9,862 nucleotides of DNA from CAZTZY01 sp964617765. Its GTDB lineage: Bacteria; Pseudomonadota; Gammaproteobacteria; Pseudomonadales; DT-91. The notes beneath the pieces were generated by a model. The model made no database searches and had not been told where the DNA came from. It was given only the letters and a program-made list of their open reading frames with translations. The stretch spans positions 1-9,862 of the forward strand of contig CAZTZY010000098.1 of assembly GCA_964617765.1 (NCBI GenBank). The letters are read 5' to 3'. Positions 1-6,403 of this stretch are shown piece by piece; positions within the stretch are counted from its first letter, which is position 1, and each line of letters starts with the position of its first letter. The translations under genes were made by a program, and so were the position numbers.

Positions 1-1940
1 CAACATCCGATCTGGTCGGCAATGACTTTATCGATGACGTCGATGGCAACAACGTGATCCTCGGTGGCGCGGGTAGCGACGAGATTACTTCAACCAATGG
101 CAACGATATTATTGTTGGTGATAATGGCGAAATTCTGTTCTCGGATACCGGCATTGTGGAATCGGTAGTAGTTGAAGACACCCTTAACGGGGATATGGAT
201 ATTATCAGTGCCGGCGATGGCGACAACATCATCATTGGCGGTATCGGTGGAGATATTATTGATACCGGTATAGACAACGACATAATTTTTGGTGACGTGG
301 GTTCGGCCTTGTTTATCAATGGCCGTCTTGTGCAAGCGGAATCTACCAATACTTATGAGGGTGCAGATACCATCACATCACTGAATGGCGATAACTTTAT
401 TATTGCCGGTTGGGGTGATGATAATATTATTACCGGTAATGGCGTCGATGTAGTTTTGGCTGATAGCGGTGAAATTATTATCGATATGGGTGATCTGGAG
501 CGCATCACAGCATCCGGTAACAGTAATGGCAATGACACACTCGATCTGGGTGATGGCGATAATATTGTAGCAGGAGGCCAGGGTGATGATGCCATTTTTA
601 CTGGAAACGGTAATGACTGGATATTGGGCGACACCGGTGAAATTCTTTTTGATAGTGGTGTATTACTGAGCATTATCACCAGCAATGACGGTGACGGTAA
701 TGACAACATCGTTTCGGGTGCTGGAGATGACAGGGTTTTCGCTGGTCTTGGAGATGATTACATCAATACCGGCAGTGATAACGATATTGTCGTGGCGGAT
801 ACCGGAGGTTTTATCGTTGATGAAGCTTTGATCGTTGACTTCTTTATCTACAATGATACCGACCCTGATCAAGGTGGTGTTGATATTGTCATGGCAGGGG
901 ATGGTGATGATATCGTGCTGGGCGGTGCTGGTGATGATCAGCTGTATGGTGAAGCGGGTGACGATATTATTTTTGGTGATTTTGCCGAGATATTGATTAC
1001 CTCGGCAGGTGCAAGAGATATGCAATCCACGCTGGTGCTGCATGGCGGTAATGATAGTATCTATGGCGGTGAAGGATTTGATGTGCTGGTAGGTGGTTAT
1101 GGATGGGATATGTTCTTTGGCAAGCTAACAGAAGATATTATCCTTGGTAACTCAGGGCGCATTCAGGATGCAGATGGATTCGCTGCGGCGCTAGTGTCAA
1201 CAGAGGCTACCGATCGTGAAATTATTTCTTCCACCATGTTTGATCTCTATACAAGAACAACCGGTATTGTTGCCCAGACAATGGATTATGATAGCTGGGG
1301 ATGGGGTCCTGATGAGGCGCCCGATTCACCGCTGCGTACTGATACAGCATTGCGCTTGCAGCCACTATTGAATGGTGATGAATTATCAAGATTATCGGAT
1401 GAAGCGCTGAAAGAGTTTTTGTTTAATTTACCGTTGCCACCCATGAATGCACAATCGGGTCATGGTATTAGCGATGAACTGGCAAAAGTAGAAAATCATG
1501 GTAATGCTGAAGAAAAGCCGGTATTAAAACGTAATGGTAAAACTGAAGTGTTACCAGAGATTCAGGAAGGCGAAGGGCTGTTACCAGGAGAAATGAAGAC
1601 GCCAAAAGGTACGTTACAACAGAAAGATGCCATTTGGCTTGAAAACATTATTCTTGAGTTGCAGAACCAATCCAGATTGTTACCATACCGGAATGATGGT
1701 GAAAAAACAGAGAATGGCACATCATCAATTAACCAGTCTCTCATTGATGGCTCAATGCCTGCACCGGTTGCAGCAAGCTTGTTGCTTGCGGCCAGTGTAG
1801 GTCGCAGGCGAGGATGGAATGTTACCGGCTTTGATGCCGATGCAGCCAGTATCCAGGGCGATCTCCTGCAGCTACGCAAGCAGCAGGCGGTAGAACAATT
1901 TAGCGTGTGGGAGAAATGGGATGATTCCACGCAACAATAA
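1..1940 (+). CDS. C-terminal part of a giant RTX-type calcium-binding protein (5' end outside window)
   Basis: The reading frame is open from the first complete codon at 3 to TAA at 1938, so the 5' part lies outside the window; an in-frame GTG at 54 is an internal codon, not a credible start. The first ~380 residues are glycine/aspartate-rich with many GGxGxD-like nonapeptides (for example GGAGDD, GAGDD, GDGDNI), the signature of calcium-binding RTX beta-rolls in secreted proteins. They form six super-repeats of 56-60 residues. A non-repetitive tail of about 264 residues follows from nt ~1146: a Trp/Gly/Asp patch (SWGWGPDEAPDSP), a helical segment (SRLSDEALKEFLFNLP), a charged linker, then a short hydrophobic run APVAASLLLAASV directly followed by GRRRGW (nt ~1755-1820). 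Probable role: an extracellular adhesin or surface protein. The tail is unlike a compact type I secretion signal lying just behind the repeats. Family is clear, exact identity unknown. Confidence 0.85.
   Translation, partial: TSDLVGNDFIDDVDGNNVILGGAGSDEITSTNGNDIIVGDNGEILFSDTGIVESVVVEDTLNGDMDIISAGDGDNIIIGGIGGDIIDTGIDNDIIFGDVGSALFINGRLVQAESTNTYEGADTITSLNGDNFIIAGWGDDNIITGNGVDVVLADSGEIIIDMGDLERITASGNSNGNDTLDLGDGDNIVAGGQGDDAIFTGNGNDWILGDTGEILFDSGVLLSIITSNDGDGNDNIVSGAGDDRVFAGLGDDYINTGSDNDIVVADTGGFIVDEALIVDFFIYNDTDPDQGGVDIVMAGDGDDIVLGGAGDDQLYGEAGDDIIFGDFAEILITSAGARDMQSTLVLHGGNDSIYGGEGFDVLVGGYGWDMFFGKLTEDIILGNSGRIQDADGFAAALVSTEATDREIISSTMFDLYTRTTGIVAQTMDYDSWGWGPDEAPDSPLRTDTALRLQPLLNGDELSRLSDEALKEFLFNLPLPPMNAQSGHGISDELAKVENHGNAEEKPVLKRNGKTEVLPEIQEGEGLLPGEMKTPKGTLQQKDAIWLENIILELQNQSRLLPYRNDGEKTENGTSSINQSLIDGSMPAPVAASLLLAASVGRRRGWNVTGFDADAASIQGDLLQLRKQQAVEQFSVWEKWDDSTQQ
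117..1145 (+). repeat. Six tandem 56-60-residue RTX super-repeats
   Basis: Within the RTX gene a higher-order unit recurs with starts at about 117, 291, 459, 627, 795 and 975. Unit lengths are 58, 56, 56, 56, 60 and 57 residues, and a degenerate seventh begins at 1146. Each unit opens with (G/A)Dx(G/A)E-like residues (GDNGEI, GDVGSA, ADSGEI, GDTGEI, ADTGGF, GDFAEI). It continues with a hydrophobic strand containing a variable loop, and ends with about three RTX nonapeptides and a closing NDxIx. Residues upstream of 117 look like the end of another unit, so the array continues out of the window. The copies are divergent in DNA, which points to old duplication under selection rather than recent expansion. 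Confidence 0.85.
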
Positions 1941-1958
1941 AAAACCAACAGGAATAAC

Positions 1959-1963
1959 AGGGG
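1959..1963 (+). promoter_or_regulatory. Ribosome binding site AGGGG for the DUF3467 gene
   Basis: AGGGG lies 4 nt before the ATG at 1968 and 7 nt before the next in-frame ATG at 1971. The spacing favours the second ATG, so the true product may be one Met shorter. Confidence 0.55.
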
Positions 1964-1967
1964 TAAA

Positions 1968-2276
1968 ATGATGACTGAAACTAAAGAAGCCAAAAAGAAA
2001 AGCAATGCACCAACGATTCGCTGGGACGACAGCAAAATGCGCAGCGTTTATGCGAATGTGTGTAATGTAGCAAGTACCCGTGAAGAGGTAACATTGCTGT
2101 TTGGCACTAATCAGGCATGGCGTGCCGGTCAAAAAGAAGTGGCTATCGAATTGACTGATCGCGTGATATTGAGCCCTTTTGCCGCCAAGCGCTTGTCAAA
2201 GTTATTGAGTAGTGTTGTTGATGAATACGAAAAACGTTTTGGCGCTATGGGTGAAGTGGACGATAAACCTGTTTAA
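1968..2276 (+). CDS. DUF3467 family protein
   Basis: This 102-residue soluble protein has the layout of DUF3467. A Lys-rich N-terminus leads into IRWDDSKMRSVYANVCNVAS, then a strand pair (REEVTLLFGTNQAW), then RVILSPFAAKRLSKLLSSVV and an acidic end (VDEYEKRFG). The signature YANVxxV near the start and R-V-x-LSP-x-x-A-K-R-L in the second half are both present. The molecular function of the family is not known to me. There is no signal peptide or membrane segment, so it should be cytosolic. It starts 27 nt after the RTX gene behind a good ribosome binding site, with the terminator just after it, so it is probably co-transcribed with the RTX gene. That suggests a cytosolic role connected with RTX protein production, such as regulation or chaperoning, but this is inference. 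Confidence 0.85.
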   Translation: MMTETKEAKKKSNAPTIRWDDSKMRSVYANVCNVASTREEVTLLFGTNQAWRAGQKEVAIELTDRVILSPFAAKRLSKLLSSVVDEYEKRFGAMGEVDDKPV

Positions 2277-2298
2277 CAAAACCGCTATAAATATCTAT

Positions 2299-2336
2299 AA
2301 CGCTTCGGTGTGTACAATAGCACCGAAGCGTTTTTA
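2299..2336 (+). terminator. Rho-independent terminator after the RTX/DUF3467 unit
   Basis: CGCTTCGGTG (2301-2310) and CACCGAAGCG (2321-2330) form a perfect 10-bp stem with a 10-nt loop. The stem is extended by A-T pairs at 2299-2300/2331-2332 and followed by a T-rich run (TTTTTATTT). It separates the first transcription unit from the block starting at 2383, which leaves under 50 bp for a promoter of the second block. I see no convincing -35/-10 pair there. Confidence 0.9.
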
Positions 2337-2382
2337 TTTGTGTTGAGTGAATATATGCCAATCCTAAAAGAAGTGTCACGCC

Positions 2383-4206
2383 ATGGATGAATTCAGCGTC
2401 AGTATTCCCGAATCGATTCAGCAACTAAACAAGTTGTTAGATCCATCCGATGCCGGCTGGTATCTTAACTGGTTGATATGGACTTGCGCCCAATTGCCCA
2501 ATGCAGAAGCGGCCTTGCTGGTGACAGATGATGATTTTACCGGACAGTTCCATGCCCGGGCAATCTGGCCGATCAAACACAGCTATGATGAGCTATTGCA
2601 AAATGCTGCAGAAGTCACGCTCAAGAAAAAACAACCTTTGATAACGCCACTGGACGATGGCAAGCATCATCTGGGCAGTTATCCGGTATTGATCGATGGT
2701 GTATTGCGAGCAGTTGTTACCATATTGTTCACCGCAAGCCACACAGCAGATATGCAAAAAACCCTCACTATTATTGAGTATTGTGCGGCCTGGCTAGAGT
2801 TGCATTTAAGTCGTGGGCTATTAAGTACACAGAAAAAACAATCCGAACGCCAGGAAATAGTGATTGATGGAATTGCCAATGTGTTAGGCGAGCGTGATTT
2901 TGAACATGCCGCTTTACGCTTTGTAAATTTGTTAGGCCGTCGAATGCAGGCAGAGCGTGTTGTGTTGGGCTTTGTTAAAGGCGGAGAGCTCACCATACAC
3001 TCTGAATCTGATAGCAGTGCACATGCGAACAAGCATGAATTATTGAAGTTGACAGAAAGTGCCATGCAGGAAGCTATTGACCAGCAAGAATCCATCAATT
3101 TCCCGATGGCACAAGGCACTAGCCAGGTAAGTTTTTCACACGGTAAACTGGCTGAAGCAGAAGGCCAGCGTACTTTGTTAACAGTGCCGTTGGTCGATAA
3201 GGAATTATGTTATGGCGCAGTACTGTTCGAGCGCGGCCCTGATCAGTCTTTTAGCAGGGAAGACCAGTTGACAGCAGAGGCCATGGCGAATTTTATTGGT
3301 ATTGTACTTGAAGAAAAGCGGCAATCCAGTTTGCCATTGTATGCCTATATAGGACGAAGTTTGCATAACCAGGCCAGTCGTTTATTGGGGCCAGGTTATC
3401 TTGTGCGTAAAATAATGGGTATCGTGTTGATCATTGCGACCCTGTTTTTCAGTTTTATGCCCGGCGATTATAATATTGGCGCTGATGCCATTCTTGAGGG
3501 TGCAGAATTAAGGGCTATGGTAGTACCGTTTGACAGTTATTTGCAAAGTGCCAGCCTTCGTGCCGGTGATACCGCCATTAAAGGCAAGGTGTTAGCTGAG
3601 CTGGACACGCGAGAATTGCGCTTGCAACGTATGAGCTGGTTAAGCCAACAGGCAACGGCAAGGCGCCAATATGAAGATGCATTGGCCAATCAGGAGCGTA
3701 CACAAGTACAAGTGAGTAATGCCCAGATGCAACGTGCGCAGGCAGAGCTTGAATTACTCGATTACCAAATTTCACAAGCCACACTGGTTGCCCCGTTTGA
3801 TGCCCTTATTGTCTCTGGTGATGTCAGTCAGCGTATTGGTTCTGTCGTACAAAAAGGTGAAGTGTTATTTGAATTATCACCTAGCCAGCGTTTACGTCTT
3901 GCAATTTATGTTGATGAATTTCGCATTAATGATATTCGTCAGGGGCAGACAGGCAAACTGGTTTTGGCAGCATTATCCGATATGGAATTCCCGTTTACGG
4001 TAACGCGTATTAATCCTGTCGCTGAAGTCTGGGAGGGTGCCACGGTCTACCGTGTAGAAGCGGATATAGCAACACATGCTGAAGAGTTGCGCGTTGGGCT
4101 AGAAGGCGTTGCGCAAGTTTATGTTGATCGTCGCCTGTTGATCAGTGTCTGGACTCGGAGCCTGAATGATTGGCTAAGGTTGCAGTTATGGCGCTTATGG
4201 GGCTAA
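2383..4206 (+). CDS. GAF-domain / HlyD-type membrane fusion protein
   Basis: This 607-residue protein has two halves. Residues ~20-140 and ~160-310 look like two GAF-type sensory modules, the first degenerate, the second with a typical LLTVPLVDKELCYGAVLFER core strand pair; both should be cytosolic. A single membrane segment follows at ~342-358 (IMGIVLIIATLFFSFMP). Residues ~360-583 form a periplasmic HlyD/biotinyl-lipoyl adaptor: a first lipoyl half at ~378-408, a helical hairpin rich in Gln, Ala and Arg at ~410-465, a second lipoyl half opening TLVAPFDALIVSGDV at ~467-500, then a beta-barrel domain. HlyD adaptors bridge inner-membrane pumps to outer-membrane channels; most have only a short cytosolic N-terminus, so the GAF half is unusual. 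ATG 2383 is the only possible start, because an in-frame TAA lies at 2365. It is the first gene of the five-gene block. The signal sensed by the GAF half is unknown. Confidence 0.85.
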   Translation: MDEFSVSIPESIQQLNKLLDPSDAGWYLNWLIWTCAQLPNAEAALLVTDDDFTGQFHARAIWPIKHSYDELLQNAAEVTLKKKQPLITPLDDGKHHLGSYPVLIDGVLRAVVTILFTASHTADMQKTLTIIEYCAAWLELHLSRGLLSTQKKQSERQEIVIDGIANVLGERDFEHAALRFVNLLGRRMQAERVVLGFVKGGELTIHSESDSSAHANKHELLKLTESAMQEAIDQQESINFPMAQGTSQVSFSHGKLAEAEGQRTLLTVPLVDKELCYGAVLFERGPDQSFSREDQLTAEAMANFIGIVLEEKRQSSLPLYAYIGRSLHNQASRLLGPGYLVRKIMGIVLIIATLFFSFMPGDYNIGADAILEGAELRAMVVPFDSYLQSASLRAGDTAIKGKVLAELDTRELRLQRMSWLSQQATARRQYEDALANQERTQVQVSNAQMQRAQAELELLDYQISQATLVAPFDALIVSGDVSQRIGSVVQKGEVLFELSPSQRLRLAIYVDEFRINDIRQGQTGKLVLAALSDMEFPFTVTRINPVAEVWEGATVYRVEADIATHAEELRVGLEGVAQVYVDRRLLISVWTRSLNDWLRLQLWRLWG

Positions 4207-4264
4207 CACAATGGCAGCAAATGGTGCTGGTAAAGATGATTGTCGCTGTGGGAAATAATGAATC

Positions 4265-6403
4265 ATGACAGCAACCCTCTTTTCGCGTGACTGGTATCGC
4301 ATAGCCGAGCTAAAGCCTGAGCTCAGGCATCATGTGACAGTGCATGCCCATCGCTATCGCGGCAAACGCTGGTATTTACTCGAGGATCATATCAGTGGTC
4401 GTGTACAGCGATTGTCTGCACAATCCTACCTGATAGTCGGGTTGATGAATGGTGTGCATACCGTCGACCAGTTGTGGGATATTTCATCACGTCGACTTGG
4501 CGAGGAAATGCCCACCCATGAAGAAATGCTACAGTTGTTAGCGAGCCTGTATCAGGCCAGCTTGATACGTATGGATATCAGTGGCGATGTAGGTGAATTG
4601 TTTGAGCGCGGACAGAATGCCCAGCGCCAGCGCTGGATGGCAAAATTAAAATCTCCCTTGTCAATTCAAATTCCGCTACTGGATCCCGAACGTTTCCTGG
4701 TAGCCGGTAAAAAATGGGTAGCCCCGTTATTTACCAAAACCTTTGCGCTAATCTGGTGTGTGCTGGTGGCTACAGCGCTGGTTATCGCCGGGCAACATTG
4801 GGAAGAATTAACCAAAAATATTACTGACAGGGTATTGACTGCCGACAACCTGGTATTGTTGTGGCTGGTGTATCCGGTGATCAAGTTATTGCATGAATTA
4901 GGCCATGGCTTCGCTGTCAAACGGGGTGGCGGTTCGGTACATGAGTTAGGCGTAATGCTGCTGGTAATGATTCCCATGCCCTATGTAGATGCTTCGGCAT
5001 CAAGTGCATTTGCTGATAAAAAACAGCGCATTCTGGTGGGTGCTGCAGGCATTCTGGTGGAGTTATTCATAGCAGCTATAGCCATGTTGGTATGGGTAAA
5101 TGCAGAACCCGGATTCATCAAATCGATCGCCTATAACGTGGTGTTTGTTGCAGGTGTTTCTACCGTCATGGTTAATGGCAACCCCTTGTTGCGTTTTGAT
5201 GGTTACTACGTATTGGCCGATTTTCTGGAAATCCCCAACCTTGCACAGCGTGCCAATCAATACTGGGCCTGGTTGGTCAAGCGAATTATATTTGGCGTGA
5301 AAGGACACGCTTCACCGGCATATGACAAGAGAGAGGCCGCCTGGTTTTTTTTCTATGGTGTCGGCGCACTGGTTTATCGTCTGGTATTGATGGTTACTAT
5401 TGTTTTATTTGTCGCCCAAAAATATTTTATTGTGGGTGTGGTGTTGGCATTATGGTCATTTATCGGTACGTGGGCTTGGCCTAATCTCAAGCTATTGCAA
5501 AAGTCATGGAATGACAGTGACATTCGTTCGGGTACACGAAGCCCGAAAATCATGATGCCCTTATGTGCGGGCGTTATTATTTTAGTGTTTTGTATTCTGC
5601 CATTTCCAATCACCACCAGCATTGAAGGTGTTGTGCAGATGGGGGAAGACCGCCGTGTGGTCACTAACGAAAGCTGTTTTGTGCAAGAGCTGGTAAAAAA
5701 AGCAGGATCCTATGTACATAAAGGTGACCAGCTTATGAACTGTGAAAATAAACAGCTACATACACAACATGAAGTATTGAAACAACAATATGCCGAAGCC
5801 CAGGCGCAACGCCAGGGTGCGTGGAATGATCCTGTGCAGATTAAAATTTCCGATGAAGAGTTGATGCGATTAAGCAAAGAGATTGCCGAAAACCAGAAAC
5901 AACTGGAATCGCTTCAGTTGTATGCAGCCGCTGATGGAATCTGGCAGGTAAAAAACCCTGCAGATATATTGGGTCGGTATGTGATGCGCGGAGATCTGAT
6001 CGGTTATGTCATGGATGATAAACAGGTGAAAGTGCGGGCGATGATTCCTGAAACATCGATAAAACTGGTGCGTGAAAGAACCCGTAAAGTGCACGTGATA
6101 AAAGCAGCAAACCTGTCAGCAATGATAGAGCCTGATCATTGGCAAGTGTTCCCTTCCGCATCAAAGGCATTGGTCAGTCAGATCCTGACACAAAATGCCG
6201 GCGGCAAGATCATTATGGATCCCTCAGCGAAAGAACCTAAAACACTGCAACAATACTTCCTGGTTGATCTGGAGTTTGCTCATTTCCCCGCTACGCATGT
6301 AGATGAGCGTATTTACGTGCAGTTTGAGCATGCGCCGGAAGCACTGGTTTATCGCGGCTATCGCCTCGTTCGCCGTACCTTCCTGGAGTACTTTGATGTC
6401 TGA
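4265..6403 (+). CDS. PqqD-like / site-2 protease (peptidase M50) / HlyD-like fusion membrane protein
   Basis: This 712-residue polytopic protein has three parts. Residues ~15-105 resemble a PqqD-like winged-helix domain (RYRGKRWYLLEDHISGRVQRL, then a helical LLASLYQASLI). The middle is a site-2-protease core. It has membrane segments near 158-177, 196-209, 226-240, 258-279, 287-303, 360-404 and 430-447, the zinc motif HELGH at 210-214, and the second motif NPLLRFDGYY at 306-315 with the expected third ligand Asp312. The C-terminus has HlyD/lipoyl-like halves at ~469-495 (ELVKKAGSYVHKGDQLMNCE) and ~552-585, with a Gln-rich helix between. An intact active site suggests zinc-dependent intramembrane proteolysis, but in this fusion family the core might instead act as a transporter scaffold. 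ATG 4265 is fixed by an in-frame TAA at 4256. Its end overlaps the SecA-like gene by 8 nt. Confidence 0.88.
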   Translation: MTATLFSRDWYRIAELKPELRHHVTVHAHRYRGKRWYLLEDHISGRVQRLSAQSYLIVGLMNGVHTVDQLWDISSRRLGEEMPTHEEMLQLLASLYQASLIRMDISGDVGELFERGQNAQRQRWMAKLKSPLSIQIPLLDPERFLVAGKKWVAPLFTKTFALIWCVLVATALVIAGQHWEELTKNITDRVLTADNLVLLWLVYPVIKLLHELGHGFAVKRGGGSVHELGVMLLVMIPMPYVDASASSAFADKKQRILVGAAGILVELFIAAIAMLVWVNAEPGFIKSIAYNVVFVAGVSTVMVNGNPLLRFDGYYVLADFLEIPNLAQRANQYWAWLVKRIIFGVKGHASPAYDKREAAWFFFYGVGALVYRLVLMVTIVLFVAQKYFIVGVVLALWSFIGTWAWPNLKLLQKSWNDSDIRSGTRSPKIMMPLCAGVIILVFCILPFPITTSIEGVVQMGEDRRVVTNESCFVQELVKKAGSYVHKGDQLMNCENKQLHTQHEVLKQQYAEAQAQRQGAWNDPVQIKISDEELMRLSKEIAENQKQLESLQLYAAADGIWQVKNPADILGRYVMRGDLIGYVMDDKQVKVRAMIPETSIKLVRERTRKVHVIKAANLSAMIEPDHWQVFPSASKALVSQILTQNAGGKIIMDPSAKEPKTLQQYFLVDLEFAHFPATHVDERIYVQFEHAPEALVYRGYRLVRRTFLEYFDV
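6384..6388 (+). promoter_or_regulatory. Ribosome binding site TGGAG fixing the SecA-like start at 6396
   Basis: TGGAG lies 7 nt before ATG 6396, inside the end of the M50 gene. The longer open frame beginning at 6303 would add 31 residues with no resemblance to SecA and no such site, so 6396 is preferred. Confidence 0.75.

Noticed and set aside
90..1043. Several reverse-strand open frames of 80-130 codons opposite the RTX gene
   Set aside because: They mirror the repetitive GAT/GGT-rich coding strand and give low-complexity Ile/Thr/Ser proteins without domains; they are shadows.
4258..4290. ATG at 4258 as an alternative start before the M50 gene
   Set aside because: It is in another frame and closes after ten codons; the M50 frame has an in-frame stop at 4256, leaving ATG 4265 as the first start.
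6303..6395. Longer N-terminus for the SecA-like protein
   Set aside because: The extra 31 residues lie fully inside the M50 gene, show no SecA similarity and lack a ribosome binding site, whereas ATG 6396 has TGGAG at 7 nt.
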